Below, one piece after another: positions 43,931-55,330 of a stretch of 64,000 nt of DNA. Made by a program: the position numbers and the translations under genes. Position 1 is the first letter of the stretch; each line of letters begins with the position of its first letter. The notes beneath the pieces are model-generated. The model was not told where the DNA came from and did no database searches. It saw only the letters and a list, made by a program, of their open reading frames with translations. Origin of the DNA: Helicostylum pulchrum (Eukaryota > Mucoromycota > Mucoromycetes > Mucorales > Mucoraceae); the NCBI GenBank assembly GCA_025677825.1, contig JAIXMO010000019.1, forward strand, positions 62,001-126,000. Direction: 5' to 3'.

Positions 43931-44454
43931 AGCCACATACTTTTTATTGCTTCATCACTTTTATCCAATTCATATGAAGAACATATAACGTGCATCGGAT
44001 TTGATTTCCTTATTTGGCTACGGAGTTTACATTATCGATAATGACAGGTTGTTACAAAGCTTTTATGTGTTGCAACATGTTGCAAAAGTACACACTAAAA
44101 GAAATCTCCACGCATCATTCCTCTAAAACTGTAGAGCAATTGTCTCGGACAGTTTGATCTACTTTATATGACAATAAAGTCTGATTAGAGACTACGCGAT
44201 TTTTTTTGGGTGAAAACGAATATAAAAAACTGGGAAAAAAAAAGTCATGGTATGAGACAAGCCACAATGAAAAAAAAGAAATAGAATACATATTTTTTTA
44301 AAAATTATTTTTATTTCATATTAAAGAGAAAAAGTATAGACCGAAAGTAAATCGAAGATTAAATCTGAAAAAAAGAAAATATGTATTAGTATAAGATATA
44401 CAAAAAGGATAGATTCGTTTTAAAAGAAAAATAAGTTATTATTATTTAATCAGA

Positions 44455-44600
44455 CGTGTGCATTTTGTCTTCAGTCGTCGGGCACCGGTGGGTCCCTACA
44501 AGCGAATAAATTCGCCGTAGTACCGGCGTTTGACCCCAATGTTCAGACGCAAATTATAATCATCAGATGGAAATAGATAATAACCTATTTTTCCTCTCTC
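44455..44600 (-). other. GC-rich coding-like or structured block
   Basis: On the minus strand one frame reads YYLFPSDDYNLRLNIGVKRR, YYGEFIRL, a TAG, then GPTGARRLKTKCTRLIK and a stop. On the plus strand GCGAATAAATTCGC forms a perfect 5-bp hairpin, with CTAC/GTAG and CCGG/CCGG able to extend it. The block is much more GC-rich than its surroundings. It may be a relic of a repeat-encoded peptide or a structured RNA; no known RNA family is recognised. Confidence 0.35.
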
Positions 44601-46947
44601 TAGTTTGTGTTGCTGTTGAATATTTACCTTTTTCTTTTTAAATGATTAAAAAACAATAAAGAAAGATGAAAGAAAAAGTTTTTCGGTTGTCTTTTTTATC
44701 CTCCAGCAAAAAAAAAATTATTTTGAAACTGAAAAAAAAAAATTAATTCAACAGTCATTTTGAACAGTCCACTTTTTTTTTTTTTAAGCAGAAAGTTTTG
44801 GAAGTAGAAAATAAAGTTAATTTGGTGTGATACAACCAGGAACAGTTTTTTTTTTTGATTTTTGTGTGTGTATAATATTACCTTTTGAAGATATATGAGA
44901 TAGTACCAATTGCTGATGTAGTAAAACACATTTATTTTTTATTGAAAAATTAGTTTCGTGCTCCCAAATTTTGAAGGGTTTTTTTTTTTTTTTTTTTTTT
45001 TTTTACGTAATCGCACAACAAAATACTACTTGATTCTTCTCTAAAAGACCATTTCGCTGCGATCGGTTTTTTGTTGACTAAATATGTAATTCGTGAAACC
45101 CATTTTCGTGTACCTTCTCATGTTACCCCAGGTCCAATATTCAGCGAAAAAATATCACTATTCCGTTTTTCGGAGATATCTGAATGATGTACCGTTCGCG
45201 TTCACTAACCTTATCAAAGGGGCACTTAAAATTTTCATTCTTAGTGTTCGGTAGTAACCCTTTTTTAATTCGATTAAAAACAATTGTGGGTTCTTGTAAT
45301 ACTAGGTATTTTTTTTTGGTTTCAAATATAAATATAGTATAATTGTTATCGCAGATAATGGAACAAGACCAATAGACGTATTTTGATCGTACTAGGTGCA
45401 TAATAACCTTAAATGTGTGATGAAAGAATTCAAGGTTGCACCATTAAAGTATGCAAAAAGCTCTTTTTTTTTTTGACTGTAAAATGATATTCTGATATGA
45501 CGCAAAGACAGAGAAACGTTATCTAAACAAAAAATCAAACTTGGCAAAACTCAACACTTTTTTAAACCGCCAACTCCGAAAACTTTTTTTTTTTGATGTA
45601 TTGCAAAATGAATCCCCATTTTTAAATCGCAAAAAGTTTATCTTGAATAAGTACTACCAAAAAGAACAATAAAGATAGAGCCTGTTTGATATAACAGAAA
45701 TAAAAAAAATATGTAACCGTAATTTATTAAAGTTAGCATATACGCGCTAATAAACGTAAATCCAGTTTAAAAAGCAGTAATGGCACGCGGCTAAACGATA
45801 TTAGACTATTTTACCATACATTAAAAGTAAATATTTTGCTCTCTGGATAAAGGTCACACAGTGTAATTGGTGTTCACACGGTTAGGTCTAGCTGTAACGT
45901 ACATATCAAGTAAAAAAGTATCACACGACACAACTGCGCCCAAAATCATATATGTTTTTCCGTTAGAAAGGAAAATAATGCAAAATCGACCATCTTTTTG
46001 ACTTCAGTAATTCGTTTTTTTTTTTATGTGTAGGATAAGCGGTTCCTATCAAACAGATGGTGTCACTATGATGATAGACATCAATCTAAAAGGAATTTAA
46101 AAATAACATACAGATAAGAAAGATTTGTACATCTATTTCTTCATGAGAAACAAAAACCCCAAAAGTGGGGATTCATTTAATCAATAATTTTTATTCGTTA
46201 ATAAACGAGATGACTCGAAACGCGTGAATTGTGAGAATAAAAAAGAACCAAGTTTACAGTTATTTTTTCTTGCAGTAGTACTTTTTTTTGTCGCACAAAT
46301 CTACGTTATTTCGCATAAGTACCTCTCCAATGGCGTCAACCTATCACTGATCAATTTTATACCCAGGCCCTAATCCGGAAAGACCACAGGGCACAAGTAT
46401 TCCCCAATCTTACAAATGGTTTAAGATTCCGACCGTCTAAAATAGGGGGAGGGGGGTGAGGATAAGAAAATTAGTTTTTAACCCATATTTGTTAGAATTG
46501 GAAAATGTCGTTTATGTTAAAGAAGTATAAAAAAAATAAAAAATACCCAGGAAATTCCTTGTTTTTTATAAAAAAAAGTAACAGAACCTTTTTTAGAGAA
46601 AAGAGAACTAGTGGTACTTAATTAAAGGTCATTTAAACTATAAACAAACTCAAATTTTATAAGAAAACACAACATTAGCTAACCTCAGACCAGCAAAAAG
46701 GGCTTTAATTTCATTACATGGTTGGCGATGTATAAAAGTGAATGGGAAGTATCACACATGACGGTTTTTTTTTTACTGGTCCCGCGTAATCTTTGATATT
46801 ATTTATACTTTTTTTTTCTCTCTTTTTTTTCCCTTCTTCTCTCTTCCTTTATTACTCTTTTTCTTTTACTTTTAGGCCTGTAAAAATAAAAAAATTCCCC
46901 ACATTTTCGTATCACAAAAAAAAAAAAACCTAGTAAATACTAACGTC

Positions 46948-49133
46948 ATGAAAAAATCTCGAGATGCCATCACAATATACCACAACACCAGCTCTGATAA
47001 CAGTGAAGACGAAACAGCTGCTGTATCTCCAGTATCACACTCTTCTACCGAAACCCAATCAAACGATGATCACTCAAAGGATATCTCCTCAATTAAACTA
47101 TCTGCAATGGGCAGTGTTCAATTGACCTCGCCCACAAATGCAACTACAAATGCCATCTTGAGTTTGAAAAATAATCCTTTTTTTCAAGACAAACGGAAAT
47201 GGGATGATTCCTTTACTGTTGCCGAAAAAAAAGAATTGACAGGAAATATTGTAAAAGCTGCCAGTAAGTTGATTCCTTATACATATTTTTTTTTTTGTTA
47301 CTTATTCCGTTCAAAAAAAAAAAATCTAAAAAATTAGAGGATAATGCTGGTGAAACGTATGTTACTTTGCAAGAAGAAGAATACACAGTTTTAAATCTAT
47401 CACATGAGGACGAAGATGATAGTCAAGGTACACTGTTATGGCGTTTAAATTTTTTTGATAATCCATGTTTCAAATTTTAACTCTTTTTTTCTGTTTTTAG
47501 AAAGCGACGATGCAGATGGTTCCAATAAAAAACCTGGCAGAAAGCCAATGGCAGACGAAGAAGCGCTATCGGATGTAAATATAAACATAAAACCAATGAT
47601 TGTGTAGTACTGACTTTTTTTTTTTTTTTTTTTTTTTTGTAGTCTGATCAGGATCCAAAAGTGAAACGCAAAGCTCAAAACCGTGCAGCTCAAAGAGCCT
47701 TTAGAGAAAGAAAAGAACGTTATGTCAAAGAATTAGAAGCAAAGATCAAACAAGTACAAGATGCCAATTTAGTTACAACGACTCAACTCGTTCGAGAAAA
47801 TCAGCAATTAAGATCGATTATTTATAGATTAGAAACTGAAAATTATGCTTTGAAAGGTATTCCTTTGCAACCATATCAACATCAAGTCACACTATCACCT
47901 CAACCACCTAATCAGCAACAACAACAACAACAGCAACGTCAAAATGGCGGCACAAATTATCCAACCATTGCACCACTGTTACCACAACAACCTCTTCTTT
48001 TACCCGCTTATTTATCTTCACCAACATCATCTGTTCTTCAAAACTCACCTTCCGTCAACCATATGATCATGTTAGCCTCTAGTCCTTTACAACAGTATCC
48101 TATGTCTCCTGTTGTTTCGACTAACATGGCTCGCAATCATTTAACCTCACCTCAAAACAGTCCTAAACTTCCTTTACCAATATCAAAAAAGGTTTCGACG
48201 AAAAAAAACACCGTAAATACACCACCACCGCCACCAAACAACCAACCGTTAGAATATACATTTTCAATTAGCACACCCGCTTCATTAAGGCCTAGTGGAG
48301 GCTCTGTTTCATCATCAAAACATACACGTTCTGAACCAGTTGAATTGGTTCAATTATATCCCCCTGGTGGTAAAAGAAATAATACGGAAACTCCAACTTT
48401 ACAAAAGAGTGATCTGATTTTATTATCACCTACCAATAAAACATACAGTGTTGCAGCAAGTGTGAGCAGTCAAGGTTCAACTAAAGTTACAACGCCGGGT
48501 GGAGTTACCATGGCAGATGATACAAGTAGTATTGTCAGTGACAAGACAAATTCGTCAATAAATACGCAACTACAACGTAAGAAAATGCAACAGCTTGAAT
48601 TGGATATGTTTGATTGTCATATAGATACCGAAGGTCGTCTGTTCTGTGAAAAGTTGTATAATGAAGTCTGTAATGATGCGTTTAACCGATTACTGTCAGA
48701 GCCTTTATTTGATCGAATGGGTAAATTAAATTTATCTATCAGTACTTATCCTGTACCTATTGTCACTGGTCACCATATACAACTTCCACGCGAACAAAGC
48801 TGCGATGAAAATAGTGATGACGATGAAGATAATAAGCTAAAAGAAAACAAACAAGTCGTGTCTGAAAATGATGAAAAAAGATCTGCAAATGAAGATGAAT
48901 CAGCTTGTTCTCCTGCAGAGTCAGTGGAACAACAACAACAACAGAAAAAATTATTAACTTGTCCAGAAATTTGGTATTTATTAAATCAACACGAAAAAGT
49001 AGATAGTTTTACAACAGATCAACTTTGTCAAGCGGTTAAAGAGTTGGCTAAATGTTCGGATAGTGGGCCTGTTTTGGAAGAAAGCGATCTTGATCAAATC
49101 TTGAGTAAGATGAATCAAGGTTATCTATATTAA
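46948..49133 (+). CDS. AP-1-like bZIP transcription factor (Pap1/Yap1)
   Basis: Role (family): redox-regulated nuclear activator of oxidative-stress and drug-resistance genes. Four exons: 46948-47263, 47338-47427, 47501-47574, 47643-49133, about 656 residues. Basic region KRKAQNRAAQRAFRERKERY (Pap1-type, with FRERKE instead of FRKRKE-like classes), followed by a leucine zipper (LEAKIKQVQDANL, LVRENQQLRSIIYRLETENY). A Gln/Pro/Ser-rich middle follows. The C-terminal cysteine-rich domain is LLTCPEIWYLLNQHEKVDSF, then LCQAVKELAKCSDSGPVLEE, the Yap1/Pap1 c-CRD with the redox cysteines and overlapping nuclear export sequence. A second cysteine group sits at about CDENSDDDED/ACSPAES; an n-CRD is not obvious. 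Introns in phase. Confidence 0.9.
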
Positions 49134-49555
49134 TAAAGTGTAATTATAATTCCCGTGGAATGGAAGTAAACTTTCTTTTTTTTTTTTTTTTTTTGTCGTA
49201 TATTTGAGACGGCAGTAGTTTTTCTTTTCTTTTCTTTTCAGTGATGTAACTAATTAGTTTTATGGAGACAAAATGCGCAATTATCCCTTAATATTTTAAA
49301 ATACTTCAGGGCTTTATAACCCACCCTGAAAGAATGTATTTGTGCAATATACAATTGTTTTTTTTTAAAATGTACCAGCAAGCGAGATAAATTTACAAAC
49401 AGTAATACTTCCGCTAAAAACTATACAAAAAATAAAATTATTCGGCTCATTAAAAACAGTATAATAACATGAAACTTGATTTTGGGGTTCTAGTATAAAC
49501 CATCTTTTTATTTTTTTTTACCAAATTAAAATAAATCTCCTTTTTTCTTCTTTTA
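49134..49555. other. Intergenic, bZIP to UNC-93-like gene
   Basis: AT-rich, poly-T at 49176-49194, CT repeat TTTTCTTTTCTTTTCTTTTC near 49220-49240. No coding signal. Confidence 0.5.
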
Positions 49556-50979
49556 ATGTTTTCAAATAGATATATGAAAGAATATAATTCGCCTATAGTA
49601 CAAGTAGTGTTTTTAGGCATCGTATGTCTCTGTTGTCCTGGTATGTTTAATGCATTATCAGGTCTTGGGGCAGGCGGATCCATGAGCAGCAACATTGGTT
49701 TAATCGACGCTGCCAATGGCGCTCTTTACAGTTGTTTCGCAATCGTTGGTTTTTTTGCAGGTTCCGTCACAAATACCGTCGGTGTCAAACATACCTTAAC
49801 AGTAAAGTTTATATAAATAAAATTCTTGGCAGCACACACACATATTAATTTATTTCTATATAGCTTGGTTCGATTGGTTACGTTATTTATTCTGCAGCCA
49901 TGTGGGTGTACGACCGTAAGCAAGTATCGGGTTTTGTTATTGCAGCAGGCGCCATTTTAGGATGTCTTGCCTCTTTATTCTGGAGCGCACAAGGAGCCAT
50001 TATGATGTCTTATCCAGAAGAAAAAGACAAGGGAAAATTTGTTGCCATCTTTTGGTCCTTGTTTAACTGTGGTGGTATACTTGGATCTTTAATCGCTCTA
50101 GTTTTAAATTTAAATAATACAACGGGCGGCGTTTCGACTGGTACTTACACAGCATTTGTTATTGTAATGTGTATTGGTGTTTTGTTCTCCATCACTTTAG
50201 CCAATCCTGCCAACGTTGTGCGTAAAGATGGTACTCCGATCGCTATTGCTAAATCCGCGCATTGGACTAATGAGCTGAAAGGAGCTGTTTTGGTCTGGAA
50301 GGAGTGGCGTATGCTTGCTTTAATTCCGGCGTTTTTAGCTTCCAATTGGTTTTATGCCTATCAGTTTAGAGTAAACTCAATCTATTTTGATCCTTCTACA
50401 AGAGCTTTAAACGATCTTTTATATTGGGCTTTACAAGTAGTCGGTGCAATTATGATTGGCTATCTATTGGACTGTAAGAGATTTAGTCGTCGTACTCGTG
50501 GTTTAATTGCTCTGGGTATTTTATTTGTTCTATTGAATTTTATTTGGGCAGGTGGAATAGCTTTTCAAATGACTTTTGAGGCAGATTACAATGACCCTAT
50601 CCACTGGGACCATCCACGTTTTGGTGGACCATTTGTATTATTTATTATGTACGGGTTTTCCGATGCAATTTATCAGACCTATCTCTATTGGTTGATGGGT
50701 GCCATGTCCAATGATCCTGCACTGTTAGCCCGTTACGCAGGTTTTTATAAAGCTGTTCAGTCGGCTGGAGCAGCGATTGCTTTTGGAATTGATGCTTCTC
50801 CTATTCTTCTTCGCTGGGAATGTCTTATTTGCTGGGTACTTGTCTTTGTGTCCTTTCCTCTCATCTTTTTGGTGGCAAACAAAATTACGGAAACCAATGT
50901 TAAAGAGGAATCCATTTATAAATCGGATGATGTATCGGATGAAAATCTTACTCAAACAGATGAAAAGTGCATGTATTGA
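49556..50979 (+). CDS. UNC-93-like MFS membrane protein
   Basis: Two exons, 49556-49801 and 49864-50979, about 453 residues. The family (UNC-93/DUF895, MFS fold) is widespread in fungi; transported substrate unknown. Visible: IVQVVFLGIVCLCCPGMFNA (TM1) and GLGAGG, SNIGLIDAANGALYSCFAIV, the inner SAQGAIMMSYPEEKDKGKFV typical of UNC-93 proteins, WSLFNCGGILGSLIALVLNL, and later helices (LIALGILFVLLNFIWAGGIA, FVLFIMYGFSDAIYQTYLYW, LICWVLVFVSFPLIFLVAN). About eleven to twelve helices by eye. C-terminal cytoplasmic tail has acidic/Ser residues (ESIYKSDDVSDENLTQTDE). Intron in phase. Confidence 0.88.
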
Positions 50980-52725
50980 TCCCACAGTCATGTAATTTTT
51001 TTGTTTTTCACACACGCATTTGTACATATATCATTATCCATTTATTTTGTTTTTTTATAAAATTAAAAACTATAAATTCTGTACTTGGGTTCTACAAAAA
51101 TTTTGTGTTTATTTAGAAGTGACAGAAATAGAGCAAACATAAAATAAGATTTTTTTTCAATAACATGAAATCTTGATTCACAGTTCTATTCGCACGGTCG
51201 ATCCTTCTATTACGTTTATTCTTAAAAGTGGGACCCCCACATGAATTAAATAAGCACGTAAAAACGAGTTTTTCTCTTGTGTAAATACGAGTGTGAGAAA
51301 AAAAAAAGTTTATTTTATTATTTCATCCTTTTTTTATATCAGTCCTTTACTTTTTTAACTATGCATTCCTACGCAAGTTAAGTATATTTTTATATAGTAC
51401 GAGCTGTCGAATCTCGCTACGCTCAGTTTGACATCCTCGCAACTTTTTTCAAAACTTTATATCCTTTTAAACTACTTTTATTTGTTAGTTATAATTGAAT
51501 TCGATAGTCAAGTGCAAGGTAGATATAAACCCCAATTGATTTTTCCAAGTGAAAAAAAGTGTCAATTGGACTTCAAACTTATGATCGAATGAGGTTGAAA
51601 CAAGTGGGTTGCTTCTTTTTAAAAAAAAGGTGTATGTGTGATAGTTGGCTTGTACTGTATCTACTATGTACATTTTTTATTCACATCCGTATCTGAAGAT
51701 ATTTTTATCTCATTTGAATGAGGTGTTATAAAAAAAATCTGGTGCGAAAAGCTGGTTCATGTATCTTTAGTTGGTATATCTTGGTGTACCGACCGAAAAC
51801 TATTTATACCTCTCGATAAGATATTTATTCGTACATATTATTACTACATCTTTTCTTTGGAAGTCATATTTCATAATCAAATTTTATGTAACATTGTTCA
51901 TCGCTCTCTAACTCTTTTTTTAGGGCATTTTTAATAGAGAAACGCCCTTTTGTTTTTCCTAAATAAATCGCCAGCCACAAGCAAAAATATCTTTTTATAT
52001 AGTATGTGCACATCTTTCAAACGAAGCCTTTTCCTGTGGTATGCTGGTGTAAACAGATACGGTTCGCTTAAAACTGGAATAACCACAGCAAATAAAAGGT
52101 AAACGTACCACACTTTTTTAATCGACCGTTAAAGCAATAGAACAATATCACTTACTTTTTTAAAAAGGGTGTTTTATTGTTTCATAAATAAAAAGAGCAT
52201 TTTTTTTTTTATAATTACTTGAATCCTAGATTATGCGGTCTGCATTGACTAATAATAAATGGATCGTTTTGTTCCTAGTAAACTAATATATTTAGTACCT
52301 TTTTATACAAACCGTCCTTTTAATTTATAAATGGGATATTTAATATGATGGTTTTACACAAAATCGTATAAACCAAATGTATGATTCCAGTAGAAATCAG
52401 TTTTTTTTTTTCGCTTAACCAAGAAAAAAAAACACGCGCACAACCTCATTTAACAACAATGGATATAATGATTACAGGTAGTAGCAATTCAATAATATCG
52501 TATAGTCATTAACATTACGGGTACAAACTGTTGTTTTTGAAGCCATCTTATCTATATCCACATTCAAGAAGAAAAACTGGAAAGGTACACGACTATAGTA
52601 TAAACTTTATTAAAGTGTAAGATTTTATCTATTGAATTAGATCTAGTTTAGGCATCTCAATCAATTTACATAAAGATGAAAAGTAAATTCTACATCTCTA
52701 CACTTCTCCAAAATGTCTAGTTTGC

Positions 52726-52930
52726 AAAGGAAAAGATTGAAGATTAAATTGTTTACAAAAAGTGATTTACATTTTTTTTTGTAACTGGGCCCATTTTTTT
52801 TAGACAGTCGATTTCTGCAGAGATACGGATCAAACTTGCCATGATACCGAACTATCCCCTTTTAATTAACTGTAGTCGTATTATTTTCTTCACGTTGGAA
52901 TAAAAAAAAGCTATGATATTAAATCCAGGC
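52726..52930. mobile_element. Dispersed repeat, family 2, shorter copy
   Basis: Aligns with 35280-35690 (GATTAAATTGTTTACAAAAA; ATTTCTGCAGAGATACGGAT, CAAACTTGCCATGATACCGA; TTCACGTTGG). Same orientation. Lacks about 200 bp present in the other copy. Confidence 0.55.
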
Positions 52931-53591
52931 AGGGCATTTTTTTTTTGCAGGCACAAAAAAAAGAAAGATTCCGCTACTGATTTTTCATTTTTTAACTTTT
53001 TTTTTTAACCTTTTTTCTCTTCATGTCTTCTAATTTCTACAACATGTACAATACACATTGCTGTTTTTCTCTGAAAGTCGACTGCTAGACACTGCATAAT
53101 TTGCCTAATATTGCTCATGGCGATATTTTGAAACTAGACATTCAGTTTGGTGGCGGGTATTGTAATAGCTTAATGTGTTACAAAATGCTTCTTTTGACAC
53201 AAATATGATCGCTTTTATTTGGCAGATGCATGTTGTCAGGTACAAATGTAAGTTTACATAAACACTTCTAAAAACATTCAAGTAAACCCTATTTTAACCT
53301 TCACTTCTTGTCATTTCATTTTTATTAGCTTTAATGTCAATCATTTTAAAACATTAAGCATCTAAAGGGGTTTTTTCTTCTGTAATGAACCAAACCCTGA
53401 GTACATTGAACTAAAAAAAAAGCTTTTTAGTTTCCTGAACTAATAAGTATAATGCTTTTTAAGATGCCTCTTCCAAGTACTGTATCCTTTTGTATCGTGG
53501 TGATTGTTCCTTTTATTAAAAGGTAAGAATTTAAACTGCTTTACTTAAAAATATTTAAACCTAATCATAATGTCTATTTATAGCGGTAAAT

Positions 53592-53626
53592 GCTGGTGCT
53601 GGTGCTGCTGCTGCTGCTGCTGCTGG
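53592..53626 (+). repeat. CTG/GCTGGT microsatellite
   Basis: GCTGGTGCTGGTGCTGCTGCTGC-type run, encoding Ala/Gly or Leu depending on frame. It precedes the tandem duplication. Confidence 0.7.
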
Positions 53627-53639
53627 AACTGGTGTTGCA

Positions 53640-54290
53640 GTTGTTGTACTCGTTGTTAATATGATGGGAAAGAATGGTAAATGGGATTTTTATTTATTTT
53701 GCTTCTAGACTGATTCTGATCCAATCCTTTTTTTTTTTATTTCTCTAGAATATAATTTCTTTCTCCTCTCTTTGAAACACTGCTATTTATAATTGTACTT
53801 GCTTTTGAAAGCAACAGGACATAACGGTTGCTAAAGTGGTTTTTGACGAGCTGTTTGTCTCCTTCTCCCCTCCTCGTTTACGAGCGGTTAATGCAGACTT
53901 TCCCATCTGGTTGAAACGGCATCCACAACCATGCGGATATCGCTAAGTGTTGTAGTTGGAGGTATTCTGCCTTCTGATAAAAAAAAAACTTTAGCGGCTT
54001 GACTCGTTCTTTTGGTGGACATTGTCAGTATTTGTTGTTGTTAATATGATGGTAAGTGACTTTTTATTTTATTTTTGCTTCTAAACTGATTCTAACCCAT
54101 TTAGAAATACCGCTATTTGTAGTTTTACTGGCTTTTGAAAGCAAAAAAGACAGAACGGTTGCTAAAGTGGTTTTTTGACGAGCTGTTTATCTCCTTCTCC
54201 CCTGCCTCGTTTACGAGCGGTTCGTGCAGTTTAACCTGCGTGTAATGGCACACCAACCATGCGGATATCGTAGGGAGGTTGGATTGATGG
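53640..54290. repeat. Tandem duplication, unit about 385 bp
   Basis: Segments near 53650-53950 and 54036-54280 align: GTTGTTAATATGATGG, GCTTCTAGACTGATTCT/GCTTCTAAACTGATTCT, CTTTTGAAAGCAA, AACGGTTGCTAAAGTGGTTT, GACGAGCTGTTT.TCTCC, CGTTTACGAGCGGTT, ACCATGCGGATATCG. Copies differ by many substitutions and indels, so the event is old. Coding status unclear; both halves carry multiple stops. Confidence 0.75.
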
Positions 54291-55214
54291 TTCCCGTCTC
54301 GGTAGTCTTCTCTAAGGAAAACAGTATCATTAAGTAGTTGTGTTGTTGTGGATACTTATCCTTTGGCATCATCATTTTTTTTATTTATTTATGTATGTGT
54401 TTATTTTTATATTTAGATACATGTATATATATTTTTTTCACATATATGTATGAACGTGATGAGACTTCAGCTAGTGTACCTCCTCGTGGTTAGTCTTGGG
54501 AAACTTTCACTTTGGAAGCTTTTTTTGTTTCCTTATTGTAAAGGCCAAAGCACTAGTAACTTTTTTTTTTAAATAATAATAATAAATGTTTTTCAAAAAG
54601 TCTTTAATCTCTTTGACATATAATATTGTAATTTTATATTTTATTTAGTCACAACCGCTCTCAGATATTGGGGCGGTCAAAGGGAGCTGTTATTCTGGTG
54701 ACCTTAAACTCGTACAAGATAAAGCTCTATTTTTTGGTTTATTTTAAAAAGTAATCTCTTTTACCCTATCTTATCCTCCCAGAAAGTTGGATAATGAATA
54801 ATTTGAAAATGCTTTTTTTTTTCTTCTGGAAACTGAAAATGTCCCCAAATGCATTAAAACTTACCTGTCTCTCGGCATATTACACGCAAAATAACTATTT
54901 GTAACCATAAAATTAATTTGTGGCCGTAAACTAAGACCACATCATTTTAATTATTGTAGGATGTGTGCCTCTTTCGAAAGGAGCCTTCTAATTTAATTCC
55001 TTGCAGTATATGAAGCTAATTCTTTGTGGTTTACCATTGATTAGTTTATTCGCTTGGTATCGTCGATTATTGAAGATGCTAAGTCTAGCCATATACAGGC
55101 ATCAATCAGATGTTTGCCAGGCCCAATAGACTTATACAATTATGAATAAAAGTATGTCGAATATTTTTTTACAAAAATATATATTCTAAGTATACCTATT
55201 TAAAATACTTTTTT

Positions 55215-55330
55215 TTAGATGAAGGTGTTGTTGCAAGAACCGATAATGGTTTTTTCGACACGCCGACTTCATTAAAAAGACACTTGAAAGGGGTGCATTT
55301 TGATTCGATTAACTATCTTGTAACAAGATA
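55215..55330 (+). pseudogene. C2H2-like zinc-finger fragment
   Basis: After a TTTTTTAG acceptor-like site, one frame reads DEGVVARTDNGFFDTPTSLK then RHLKGVHFDSINYLV. SLKRHLKGVH carries the H-X4-H half of a C2H2 finger; the expected Cys pair is absent, so it is broken or the first half is in an unseen exon. Further frames at 55442-55505 (RIQKSDFNDTENDEKTEWLP) and 55713-55763 (NKSGKAHSASDPAITM) could be later exons. Unresolved. Confidence 0.3.

Larger units (their letters stand above)
43763..46947. other. Gene-poor interval with a GC-rich island
   Basis: 3.2 kb without an intact gene. The one striking part is the GC-rich block at about 44470-44570. The rest is AT-rich with homopolymer runs (for example poly-T at 44981-45004) and a pyrimidine-rich leader just before the bZIP gene (46809-46876). 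Confidence 0.5.

Noticed and set aside
44485..44560. tRNA gene in the GC-rich block
   Set aside because: No A-box or B-box (GGTTCGANNCC) and no cloverleaf; only a simple hairpin.
45141..45401. 86-codon minus-strand frame
   Set aside because: No motif, no splice partners, composition like intergenic DNA.
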